A stretch of 64,000 bases of DNA, taken from Membranipora membranacea. Lineage: Eukaryota > Bryozoa > Gymnolaemata > Cheilostomatida > Membraniporidae. Under the pieces are notes generated by a model. It saw only the letters and a list, made by a program, of their open reading frames with translations. It was not told the DNA's origin and did no database searches. Of this stretch, positions 47,323 to 58,869 are shown piece by piece. The stretch is from positions 24,425,387-24,489,386 of the forward strand of contig OU612069.1 in assembly GCA_914767715.1 (NCBI GenBank), read 5' to 3'. The position numbers were made by a program, and so were the translations under genes. Position 1 is the stretch's first letter; the number at the start of each line of letters is the position of its first letter.

Positions 47323-50300
47323 ATGCGCTTCAATCGGTGATATAATTGACAATATATCGGTATGGTCATGAGATATTTGTCATAGAAGTCAGAAATGATG
47401 AGGATAACATAGATTCCTCCAGCTGATTCAGTATGGCACTGAAGTGGCTTACTCGCTAAGTTGCTAATTAAATTATGGCTATTTGTTGTCTTCTCTTTTG
47501 TTAATTGCTCGTTACACAGTTCCATAGACATCGATAAATAGATGCCTAATCAGTTTTTGCGGTTTTCGTTATTACTGGTTGACCAAAATCAGTGGTAGGG
47601 ATTTATGCTGTTATAGCTTGTTATCTTGATAAATTTGAATGTCGGGGAAAAGCCTGTTACCCCCGATAGTAGGCAGGATACGTGGGTTAGCTTTTCAGCT
47701 AGCCCATGAAGTTCATTCTTGAAACAATCCCTACCACTGATTTTTTATATACAGGAGATTCACGAAAAGTGGAACGACTCCTAAGAGCGGCTTAGGTTTC
47801 TATTGGCTCTATTTCGATGCACAGTTCTCATTGTATTCATTTGCTCTTATATTTTGATTGGTTGTTTTAGAATGATTATTCAGTATGAGGCTCTTTGGGC
47901 GCTGACTAACATAGCGGCAGGGACGTCACATCATACATCAGAAGTAGTGAAGGCTGGAGCTGTACCCAGACTCATCAAGATACTCCAATCTCCTCACATT
48001 AATGTCAGAGGGCAGGCTATATGGGCGCTGGGTAATATCATCGGTTAGTAAACTCCTATTCACTCTTAGCCGGAGAATTTTGCAGTCGTGCCTGTGACTT
48101 TCTGACTTATCTCCTGCCAAGCAGCGGTGTTCTTACCCCTGATATCAGTTAGTTGTCACGAGAAGTATCGCTTTGCAGTGATTTAAGTGTTGCAAAATGT
48201 TAACACAAAAGAAAGCTTGCATTGTCAAACAAACCATGGATCAAAGTAATTGGCCATCCTCCTTGCAGGGCAGGAGGTTTCAACATGTTCTTATGAATTT
48301 ATGCAAGATAAAATCCACTCAGTAAACTGAATGTATTCTGTAAGGTTGGTCATCACAAATGTGATTATTACATATAACAGGTGAGAGCGGAGAGTATAGA
48401 GAGCTTGTGATGCATTATGGGATAGTGAGAGCTTTAGTCGATGCCTGCCTCCACTATGACAACGCAGACTATACCAGAAATATATCCTGGGCTATACTAA
48501 ATCTAGTTAGGTGTGATAGTCCAGCGTTTACTGAGAGCTCACTGAAACTCATCTTACCTCTAGTACAACAGTTTGTCTGCCATAAAGACCCACAGGTAGG
48601 TGAATTAGATATAAGTTTACAGATTTTGACTTTTGACCATTGTCCCAACAATCTCAGAAGCTAGTTGAAGTTATAACCTAATATCTGACCTGCTGATGTC
48701 GAACTGTTTACATGAGTTGTGTCGAAAATCTCTAATGCTTGTGAGAAGACAGGTGTTTTGGTAACAAGTTTTATGTGAAATAGAACAAACTCTAGGATTA
48801 TACGAGACTTTGTTTAATTCTATCTTCATTTTATGCATTCTTTAATTCTATACTTGAATTAAAATTCCCTAACTAATTAACTAACTATCTGATATTAAAT
48901 GATGCACTGGATCGTGGATAAAGTGCTAAGTTATGTTTGCATCTAAAGTAAATTTGGATCATTAAGCTGGTCGCCGAAGTCTACCAGCATTCGCATTGGT
49001 GTTTGTTGCCTGCTGATGGGCTACAAGCTGTCTAAGTTATTCGAAAATCCATTACTTCGTTTGATCCATTTGCAATTTGCAAACAACCCACATTGTACAA
49101 TAATTAGATTTGCTTATATAAGTTGTAATCTGTACAGATAGTAGCTGATGGATTATGGAGTTACGTCTACCTGACTACATCATCAGGGGGGACAAGTCTA
49201 CAGGTACTGATGGATAATATCGACCTGAAGTATATTATCAACCTTCTGAAGGTCCCTGACATCGTCCAGGATAAGGTAAATATATCTCGGCTTGCCGGGC
49301 TGTCTCCACCCCCCTCAATATTAGTTTGATTCCGGCATTCCATTGCAGTGCAGTTCACTTAATTCAAACCTCTTGGGATGATAAAGTATTTTCTAATTTA
49401 GCAGAATCTGAATTAAGTGGCATTATAAAGTGTTGAGATCTGGCTGAAGGGACCAATTTTCCTTGTCTGAATTATAGTTAATTATAGTCTTGAATTATAA
49501 AGTTTGAATTAACCAGCTTACACCGTATCAAACGAAATGTCAAAGATTGAATGCCGAATGTTTCCCTGTCAGCCCTCAGACTGATGCTGGTGCAATGTTG
49601 GTCTTGTTCTAACTAGTCAAATTGAATTCTATGACATCATAGTACAAATGAAGGCCTGGGTACTGATCACTGGTAATTGGCTCATACGACCCTCCTGCTC
49701 AACAGTGAGGCCCACAGATCAGACTTAATAAAATCATGCTCTTATTTTAATGTTGTGCCTGTGGGAGCAACCACATGGACCTCCAATTCCCTCAATAATC
49801 ATACACTCCTACATATTTGCAAAAATTTGCATGACTTGGACTTCTGAACCTGATCAGCTACTGAGGCCACCAGAAAATTCAGTTGGTCCGTAATCGTGCC
49901 TAACAACCTGATCTGTGTGTCTGTCTGTATCTGTGTATCTGTGTATCCATGTAGCTGTGTAGCTGTGTAGCTGTGTAGCTGTGTAGCTGTGTAGCTGTGT
50001 ATCCATGTAGCTGTGTAGCTGTGTAGCTGTGTAGCTGTGTAGCTGTGTAGCTGTGTAGCTGTGTAGCTGTGTAGCTGTGTAGCTGTGTAGCTGTGTAGCT
50101 GTGTAGCTGTGTAGCTGTGTAGCTGTGTAGCTGTGTAGCTGTGTAGCTGTGTAGCTGTGTAGCTGTGTAGCTGTGTAGCTGTGTAGCTGTGTAGCTGTGT
50201 AGCTGTGTAGCTGTGTAGCTGTGTAGCTGTGTAGCTGTGTAGCTGTGTAGCTGTACTGCTGTGTAGCTGTGTATCTGTCGTCCCGTGTATTTGTATATCT

Positions 50301-53018
50301 GTGTACTCGTGCAATCGTACCCGTTTACCAGTGTACCTGTGTATCTATGTAGGGTGATGAGGAGTCAGGCTGGTCTAAGCTCATATTCTGGTTTACTTCT
50401 GCTGTTAGAACTGAGGAGGTACCACCACCCTCAGCTGTATGTGATGAAAAGGTGGATCCATGGGAAAATCAGGTATGTTTCCTTAATTGACTTCAATCAC
50501 TGAACTGGATTATCTTTCATCATAACATAGCATAGAACTGCCTTGGTCTTGAAGTTAGTTAAGGACCAGCAGCTCATCATCTAGAGTTGTAACGATACTG
50601 TGACATTTTTGAGCTTGCCTGTGATCTATAAACCTAGTGTATCGAAGCACCCTCCTACACTGGAGCTTGAGACCGTAACTAAAATATAAGTGAGCACTAA
50701 CTTTAAATGCAAGCAAACTGAATCATACTTACTTTCTGTTATAATGATAGGAGTTGTGCTCTTGTTTACTGCGGATAGATAACTCCAATTTTTCGAATCA
50801 AAAAACTGATCCAATCGCCGAGCTGACAATAGAATTGTAAATATGAATGGTGATTTGTGCTAAAATTTAAGAACAATCATGTTTGAATAGTGTCCCTCAT
50901 ATTATAGTATATAAGGTCTTATCTTGTTACAGCGTATTGCTATCAGAATTATCAGCAACATATCTGCTAGTTCAGATATAAAAATCTGTAATCAGCTTCT
51001 ACACTGTGAACTGATCCGATATATGAAGGGGACCCTCACTTCTAATGACGGTATTGTACTCAAGAAGGTAGGCAATTTCTCTGTCTCTTATACTTCTTGC
51101 TTGTTACAAATCTCACAGACCAATCAATACAAAGATAGTTTGAGCGTAATGAAATTGCTACATCCACCCACAACTGTTATGCTTAGTTTACAGCGTGCCG
51201 TTAGTTTCTTTGACTGATCAGAGGGACTAGATTATATGTAACATGAGTATCCTGCAATGCGGTATCATAGCCTTCCGAGGTTAGTGGGTGTCGGTAATTA
51301 ATTTTAGCTCGACAATTATTAAAAAAGGTCACATCGAAAAAAATGTATTGTTATTCGTTATCACAAATTCAGATCCTTTGTTAACCCTCAATTTGTTATT
51401 ACTATAACAGGCACTGTTCAGTTTGAGTAATGTACTAAGGACACCAGCCTCTGTACAGCTTGTGATTAATGAGGGAGTTTTACCTCTGGTTACTCAGCAT
51501 ATCTGGTCTGAGGTAAGACTTTAAATGCTCAAGGTTATTCATCTACTTCATCAGCCATCATACATCTACAACAAGGCCCCCAATGTTTGGTCTGAAACCC
51601 AGACTAGCTTAAACTGCCAAGTGGTGAACTTTGGTCTTGATATGATTAATAAGTCTGAAAGGTTGAACATGAGTTGTGTACACTGATTTGTATCTTATAT
51701 GGCTGTAAGCAGGTATATATACTGAACACCTGGTATAACCGTTGTAAAAAGTATACTTGTGTACTTGATTTCCAAGGAAAGTTTTCTGCTCAAAATCGAA
51801 GAGACTTGTCCTGGCCTGACCTCAAGGACCTTCAACTCTTGAATGTTTTATTCACCGGTTTACTAAAAAAATGCCTGTGTCCTACACTGTATAAATTCAC
51901 ATTTGAAGTTTATAGTCATTTGTAAGCTTTTCTGTGGCTCTGGTTTACATGGAAAAAGTCTTACAAGAGCTAAAATTTTTACCATTATTATATTCCAGGA
52001 GCCATCTCATATGAGAGTGAACATTGAGGCAGCCTGGGTTCTGGACGCTCTTTTACTACAAGCAAATAAAGAGCATCTTCAGCTACTTCTGTGTAGTGGA
52101 GTTATACCAAAGCTCTGTGGACTACTGCAATCTCCTAATGAAAAGGTTTGCTCTATACAATACCAGTAGAGGGTAATTCTAAGATTGTTCAGCCTTCTCT
52201 GAGCTGGGTAAATGCCTAGATCAGGATAGCGGATAATTTTTTGTCGTGGATAAAGAAATGTTGCAAGTTGAGTCAGACGATCCGGTGACCACTCATTAGT
52301 TTGCTGGCTATTGGTTTCTTTTTTGTAAAGATAAATCAATTTTATGATGTCAAATATTGAACCCAGGCTGCCTCAATGTTCACCCTCATATATGATGGAT
52401 TCTGGGAAATCATAATAAGAAATGTTGACTTAATATCTAACATTGGATTTTCAGGCTATTCACCTTGCTGCAGGGAATATCTCAAACTATCTTGCCAGCC
52501 TAGAAGCTGATACCAGTGAGGCAATCAACCAGATAGCTGACTGTGGTGGTATGTTAAATAAGTAACTTTGATATGACTATCATTGTAATTCAAGACTTAA
52601 TCTCCCAGAAAAGCTGATTTGATGGGCCAAGTGTAAGAAGCAACCAATGTGTCATCAGATCTGCCGAAAAATTGCAAATTAGACCGAATTGTTATATGGA
52701 TGACCATTTCTCAGTGATTGTACTCTATGAGGTGGGTGCTGACGGTCTGCTTCCCTCTTTAAAACCTGCTCACTTCTCTATGGTCCTCGGTCTCACAGTC
52801 GTCTACGGTCTGATACCCCCAGTCTCAACATAGAGCAACACACAACCCACTAACAATTTTAGATGTGGCAACTTGAATAAACATTCTTTGGACTTTATTT
52901 TTTAGGTTTGGTAACTCTAGAGAAACTCCAGTCTCACAGTAACTCTGACATACAGAGGATAGTTGGTAGTATTATGTGCAGACATCTCAGTGGGTACACT
53001 TCAGAACTTATGGCATAG
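46436..53018 (+). CDS. Importin-alpha-like ARM-repeat protein
   Basis: Importin-alpha adaptors bind nuclear localisation signals (NLS) in the cytoplasm and pass cargo to importin-beta. Exons: 46436-46623, 47078-47173, 47871-48043, 48381-48595, 49138-49275, 50933-51067, 51411-51512, 51999-52145, 52455-52548, 52906-53018 (stop TAG). All introns are GT/AG and phases agree; the total is 1401 nt, 466 residues, against ~520-530 for typical family members. An in-frame TGA at 46403 precedes the first ATG. The N-terminus is acidic ([11 protein letters not shown]), and the basic importin-beta-binding (IBB) domain is not visible. Armadillo repeats keep W..xN pairs of the major NLS groove ([25 protein letters not shown]). 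In the minor groove, W is F in ALFSLSNV and N is A in AAWVLDAL. An upstream IBB exon cannot be excluded. Confidence 0.88.
49915..50280 (+). repeat. 8-bp minisatellite (TGTGTAGC)n
   Basis: About 40 nearly perfect units of GCTGTGTA in the importin intron between 49275 and 50933, with rare variants such as TGTGTATCCATG. Read on the minus strand it gives an eight-residue peptide repeat, which is an artefact and not a gene. Confidence 0.95.
50353..50472 (+). other. Candidate 120-nt cassette exon
   Basis: It lies in the importin intron right after the 8-bp minisatellite. It has an acceptor (TCTATGTAG), a strong donor (CAG/GTATGT) and exactly 40 open codons in the phase of the flanking exons (0/0). 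The peptide starts [18 protein letters not shown] and ends EKVDPWENQ. Skipping it gives the normal armadillo spacing (PDIVQDK joined to [10 protein letters not shown]), so if used it would insert a 40-residue loop between repeats. No similarity recognised. It could be an alternative exon or a chance open stretch. Confidence 0.4.
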
Positions 53019-54239
53019 AGAGAGAGCCAGCGTAGTACTGTGTACCTTCAGGGCATATAGACAATAACACATCCTAGCTCATGAGAAACAATTCTAATCA
53101 TCCGATAACTCGTTTCTGTTCATTTATGTTCATATTTATTTACCTACTTATTTACACTGTATTCAATTTCATTTCCAGAAACAAACGCATTTTGTTCTTC
53201 TTCTTAGCTCCACTGCTATGATAGTGATGAGCCAACCTAATACAAAGTATTATGCTATTATATCCAAATTAATGCATAGTTTGTACATGCATTTTTTTGC
53301 AAGAGAGGGGGTTAGAATTGATGCTTTAAATATATAACTTGTGCTAATGTCAGTCATAGAAAATAATACAGGAACGAGGAAGGTCTAAAACATCTTGAAA
53401 AGAAAAAAATCTTAATAGAGTCATCTGCCCACTAGGCCAGAGTGCCCAGGACTCTGTGGGATTCCATGTGGGGGCACAAAGACACTTGGGCATCTTGAAA
53501 TTCAACCCAAGTGTCTTTGATAGGGTTCCTGGATGTAGCGAGGTCCATTAGGAAGCTATACAATGGGAATCTTCTTTCAGAGGCTTAGCCGGGTTGTGGT
53601 TTAATTATCTGATGATATCCTGTCAGCCATGGAGATGTGATATGTTCATCACCTCGGTTACTGATGTTTCGATCCTCTGAGTGGGTCTACTCAGGAAGCT
53701 ACCAATGACTGTTTAGTGCCTCGTTCTGATTCTGTCACCTTGCTGCATTCTCTATTAGCCTTCAGTAAAAGGATTAGAGGGCACCCCTTTCAATTTTTAC
53801 TAAACAGTTAATCAATCCGAAACTTTTCTCCTACTTTCAACAAAACAATATAAAGTGTATTTGTTTTGAAATGGCCGTGTTTGATATCGACTGCAATTTT
53901 TTTTAAGAAATCAGATAAGTTTTCCAAGTCAGCAGCTCCAAACTGCACTTGTTGAGATTGTTTAAATGGAAGCTTACATCGACCACAGAAGTGACGCTCA
54001 AAAACATGTTATTTATACGGTTATAAGATTTATGTGACGTGTACTGTTCTGGAGCACAAACTGTAAACTTCTATTATTCTGTTAATCTGAATGACTCGTG
54101 GCAGACTACAAAAATGATAACATGATCTACCCATCGGTCGTGGTACATCAGTGCCGATAAGCCCCTGTGGCATTATGTTGGAGTTTGTCAATCTTGGTTT
54201 TGTGTTTTTTTTCTTTTCTTAGTTAATATTAGATATATA
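53019..54239. other. 3' flank of importin-like gene
   Basis: Contains the importin 3' untranslated region and beyond, with no clear AATAAA found close by. A perfect 14-bp hairpin lies at 53477-53519. No gene recognised. Confidence 0.4.
53477..53519. repeat. Perfect 14-bp inverted repeat
   Basis: CAAAGACACTTGGG and CCCAAGTGTCTTTG are exact reverse complements separated by 15 bases, about 460 bases after the importin stop codon. It is too short for a canonical miRNA precursor; its role is unknown. Confidence 0.8.
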
Positions 54240-55750
54240 TTTAAATCAGTTGCAGATGACATCTATTGTAAGATTGGCCAATAAGAAAAATCTCAATTTA
54301 TAACAAAAAAGCGAAACCTGGAAGCTACAAGTTGATTACAAGATATTACTGTCAAGCTTTGTTAGTCAGTCAGTTAACTATTCATTATTATTTCCTGTTA
54401 AATAATTTCCAAGTTCATGTTTTTCTTTTTGTGATGATTTACATTTCTACATGGTCAGTCACAGAGATCTGGTTTTATTTTCAGCATTAGTTCATCAAAT
54501 TATCAAAAAGTGCGTCCGAGGGCATGTTTAAAATAATTTTTTCAACATATTTTAAAATGTGTTTTAATTTTTTAACTACAGTGTTTTTTTAATCCATCAG
54601 TCCCGTAGAATTGTTGCACAATACAGCGCAAAGAGTGTCCATATTTGTAGTTTCTATGCTATTGTGTACAGCTTCAAACAAATTTCAATTACCTTTTATC
54701 AAAGGACTGGAGCAATTTACAAATGACAATGGAGATGCCTATACTGAACTTTAACGAATGAATAATTCTGTTGGTCACTTATTTTTCGATGTAGATTGTG
54801 GGGACAGATTGGCAGCCACCCATCAAATTGTATCGAAATGACTATATGCCTCAAAATAATTTATCTTCACTATTCTACATACATATTCCGAAATTTCCAT
54901 AATCTAATTAATTTTATGACTGATACCCTTTTTTATCTTGTAGTATTGTACTTTGATCCAGTCAGATCTGCACTCTCAACTTGATAGAATTTGTGATCGA
55001 TATATGCCACGCTAGATTTTTTGTAATTCCTTCTCCGACAAAATGATAAGTAATTGGCCCATGTTGAGTGTGCCCCATTTTTTATACCAACTATATTGCA
55101 TCTAAAGTGTTATATCATGTTGAATCAGTAGGCTCTACTATCTGGCTACTAATGTATTTACATTTTGGCAATAAGCCATGGCACCTTGTTGACATTCAGT
55201 TATCGACACTCTCTTTACTCAATCAAAGCATGGTTCATACTTCTAAATATTATACAAGGTTGCGATCACTTTAGTCTTGGCTAGCTGGGTTAACCTTTTT
55301 CCGGGAGTTCTTGCATGTAGAGAGTGCTTGGGGGAGAGGTGTTATGAAATACCATCCTCACTTCATATCCTTCTATATTTTAATACATGGCATGGAGTTG
55401 GCTTCTTCATTCATTCAGATTTCCTATGAATTAGATCTTGCCTCTTTCACGGCAAGACAAGTCTGGGGCGGGATGCTGCAATGATGTTGCCAGCTCCAAT
55501 GGATACTGTTCAAAATATACCAGAATGTTTGAGGGTAAATTTTACACGGATGGAATTTAATTGAGATTTTTATTATTATTGAAAAACACTGATTAAATTA
55601 TGCTGGCTGTGTATAGGATTACAATAACCTTGTGTCTGGAGGGTTCTCCCCTAATAACACACATAATATTCTTTGTGAAATGTTCTGCTGCATAGTCAGT
55701 GAGCTAGAATCTGTATGGTCGGTCCTGGTATATTTTATCACAATTTAGGA
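54240..55750 (+). repeat. Dispersed repeat (family R1), longest copy
   Basis: Collinear with the inverse of 27590-28545, and its first ~350 bases match 15000-15380. No protein-coding content recognised; ends not defined. It probably represents a nonautonomous mobile element. Confidence 0.7.
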
Positions 55751-56999
55751 ACGGAATTCGTGAAATTAATTTATTTATGAACTATTCCCAATACACATCG
55801 AATCGTGACAGCACAGCGCATAAATCGCTATGAAGCTCATTTACAGTTGACAATCTACGATCCCAAACCCTCCACAATACAGTAACAAGTTATTGAACGT
55901 CGGATTCTATGTATATGTCTGAGGAGTATTACCCGGCCTCTGACAGCATAAAGTACTACAGTATCACAGATCTACCTGATGTATGACTTCACAAACTGCC
56001 TGATACAAGCATAGAGGATTATCCGTAAGGCTTTTGAACCGCCCTGCCGCACCTGAAGCAGGACTTCTCATTATGTCATCACAGCCGCAATAGTGTAGTA
56101 GGAGATCTTAATTTGGTGTCATAGTGAGGATAGCAAGCCTGGAATTACCCTTCTCAATTTAAAGACTCAAGCATCAGAACTATCGGTAAGGCTTCTAAGC
56201 CTTGGAAGCAGGAGTTCCAGTCGTGTTAATGTTTGCAGTCTATGCCATATTGATATACAGGGATTTAAGCCAGTGCCTTCATGCTAGATACATTATTATT
56301 CAGTCTCAATGTATCTCACTAACATTGTTCTAACTATGCTTGTCTTTTTAACTGACAACTTGTTATGTGCCATCTTACTCCGACCGGAAAGGTACATAAA
56401 ACATTACTTTGTAAATTTCTATTTCATCAACTCCATCCCAGGAGTGTTTCAGTATGCCCTGACCAGTATGAAAGATAATGACTGTATTGATGAATATAGA
56501 AATTTGTTCACAGTGACAGTCAATTATCCTGCTTTCTTTTGAAACCAAGAGTACAGCTTACTGTAATTTCTAGCTATTTGTGACTCATACTCCGTCTATT
56601 CAAAATTGAGAGTTTTTATAGACTTAAAACGGTACCTTTTAACATACTATTATTGTTGATGTGGATTATTGAATGCATGTTGGATCAATAACTTGTAAGT
56701 AATTTTCCGGATAACTGATGCATTTGATTTCTATTTATGTACATCCTGTATTCACATTTGATGTCACATTTTACTCTTGTTTATTTGGTGTAGAAGCAAG
56801 TTAATTCCTACTCAAAAGAAAATATTTTCTATGCATTGTTTTTACATGATTGCAGGTTAAAATTGAAATTAAAATGAATTGCTACAAAGCTCTTTTACTG
56901 TTGACAATCTACGATCCCAATCCCATCCCAATACAATTGTCAAAGTTCAATCATCTGAGAAACTGGTGCTGTTGACTCTTTCGTATAGGTTTAACTTTT
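55751..56999. other. Intergenic, short local repeats only
   Basis: A ~55-base segment with TTGACAATCTACGATCCCAA occurs twice (near 55850 and 56900). A 77-codon plus frame at 56309-56542 has no motif. No gene called. Confidence 0.4.
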
Positions 57000-57540
57000 T
57001 ATAATGCTTCAATCACCTTAACCAGCCTCAATCAATCTTTTTCAATTTTGTTCCAATCACATAGTATGAACTCTATCCTCTATACTTTTCTGGCTATGCT
57101 TTTACCAATGAAATTTTCCGTCATATTCGAATTTACACTTCTTTTATGACGCTATTAATATTCATACCATACTGTGAATTAAATTTTTTAACATTAGCCT
57201 AGTCTTTTTAGACAATTCAACCAATAATTCAATCAACAATTCAACCAATGAGTCAACCAACAACAAATAGTACAACTATTAAACCACTATTTAGTTACAA
57301 AGTAATGCTGTTCTGCAGTATATGAAAGACATAGCTGACCATCACAATCAGCTCACCATAGCGATCACAAGTAGCTGTTTCCTCCATAATCATACCAGAT
57401 ATCATTGTGTTACCTTTTTCATATAAAAGAATTGTTCCTTTCACTTGTGACTGTCATAATTTGCAATAAATTATCAACTATTTCTGAATTTTGTGTTATT
57501 AGCAACAGTGATACAAAGTTGAGAGTTAAAGTAAAGTGTT
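57000..57540 (+). repeat. Direct repeat flanking transposase region, left
   Basis: Diverged but collinear match to 62340-62960. Shared features are AGTATG.A.TCTAT.CC, ATATTCATACC.TACTGTGAAT, a CAACCAA.GATTCAACC-type tract and TTTCTGAAT.TT.TGTTATTAG. The two copies bracket the transposase-derived region. Confidence 0.65.
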
Positions 57541-57716
57541 AGGAGTTAAAAGACTAAATGGTTAAGAGCCAATTCATTTCAAGTACACAATTTTTTTTAA
57601 GTCAAAAAATGATAATGAAGGCAAACAGCATTCTGATCATAATTTTTCATTCTGTTCTTTGCTGGACCATGATGATGCCTGGGGAGTAGAGAGTTGAAAT
57701 TCCCAATTTATGAGGA

Positions 57717-57750
57717 ATTTTGGTTAAAGTCAGTGGACTTTAACCAAAAT
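57717..57750. repeat. Perfect 15-bp hairpin, 4-nt loop
   Basis: ATTTTGGTTAAAGTC, loop AGTG, then GACTTTAACCAAAAT. The inner half, TGGACTTTAACC, recurs inverted at ~61829-61841 (GGTTAAAGTCCA), so it may be one end of the transposon holding the transposase-derived exons. Confidence 0.75.
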
Positions 57751-58059
57751 GCTCTTTTAAATGATCGACCATAATTACAACTCACTGTTGTGCTGTCATA
57801 ACGAATCTCAACTCAGAGGCGCCAAGGTTGTGACGATTGATGAATAACAAAGTCAATGCCTAGCACCCCTGGGCAAAGATTCTAGCATTGGAAGAGAACA
57901 CCCCAGACTCTCATGAGTGTGTATTTCCGGCTCTATCAAGATGTGACGATTGTTGATGATTGATTGTTTTTAGAGTCCTAGAGTTTATTGCTCTAAACTT
58001 TGGGCAAAGCCGCCCCGACATTGAATCATTCATTCGAAAATATGGCAAAATTCGCCGAA

Positions 58060-58350
58060 AAAGGAAAATAAACAGGCAAAAAAGGGAAATAAATAGGAAA
58101 AAAGAAAATAAATAGGAAAAAAGGGGAATAAATAGGAAAAAAGGGAAATAAATAGGAAAAAAGGGAAATAAATAGGAAAAAAGGGAAATAAATAGGCAAA
58201 AAAGGGAAATAAATAGGAAAAAAGGGGAATAAATAGGAAAAAAGGGAAATAAATAGGAAAAAAGGGAAATAATTAGGAACAAAGGGAAATAAATAGGAAA
58301 AAAGGGAAATAAATAGGAAAAAAGGGAAATAAATAGGAAAAAAGAGAAAT
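58060..58350. repeat. Minisatellite, ~19-20-bp purine-rich units
   Basis: About 14 units of AAATAAATAGGAAAAAAGGG with small variants. Both long minus-strand open frames over it encode only a low-complexity F/P/I/Y repeat and are not genes. A weakly similar patch lies at 61230-61290. Confidence 0.92.
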
Positions 58351-58869
58351 AAATAGTAAAAAAGGGAGACATTTTTGCACATCTTTGCAAAAAAAAATGG
58401 CGAAACACCCCACGAAAAAAGTGAAAAAGGAAAAATAAGCAACAACACAGCAGCACTTTTACCTGTGCCATCCCCGAACTTCATCTCTTATCTTGGACAA
58501 AGGTGACACCGCATCGCTACACCGCAACAAAACCGGAGTTTCAGTGGGGAGTGATTTACAGTGTGGATCCAGAAGCCCCGGCCTGTTCATCATTAGCTTG
58601 CGCCTTAGGTGCGCCAGCGAGCAAGGTACTGGCGTCCCTGAAATACCGCTCAGCTTGTTTCTGTTACGGAGCAACCGTGTGAGGAAAGAACTATCTAGAT
58701 ACACCCTGGGGGTTCACCCCAGCTGTACTGGCCACCAATACACCGCGAGTCAACCTACCTCAGGGGACCAAGGCAACCATCACTCCACTGCAAATCGACA
58801 GCCCCATATACATTCACAGCTCTGATGCAGTGCATCGATGAAATCCCTTTAAGGCTGTCAGTCTTAAAA
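58351..58869. other. Locally GC-richer sequence, no gene called
   Basis: The stretch 58480-58850 is richer in G+C than its neighbours and has long open frames on both strands (58493-58825 plus, 58459-58704 minus). Neither shows a known motif. It may belong to the neighbouring transposon. Confidence 0.35.

Noticed and set aside
49799-50314. 171-codon minus-strand open frame with an eight-residue peptide repeat
   Set aside because: It is the translation of the 8-bp minisatellite (24 bases is 8 codons), so it is open by construction and lies inside an importin intron.
57911-58484. Long minus-strand frames encoding F/P/I/Y-rich hydrophobic repeats, resembling a membrane protein
   Set aside because: They are the translation of the purine-rich ~20-bp minisatellite in two frames; no real gene signals.
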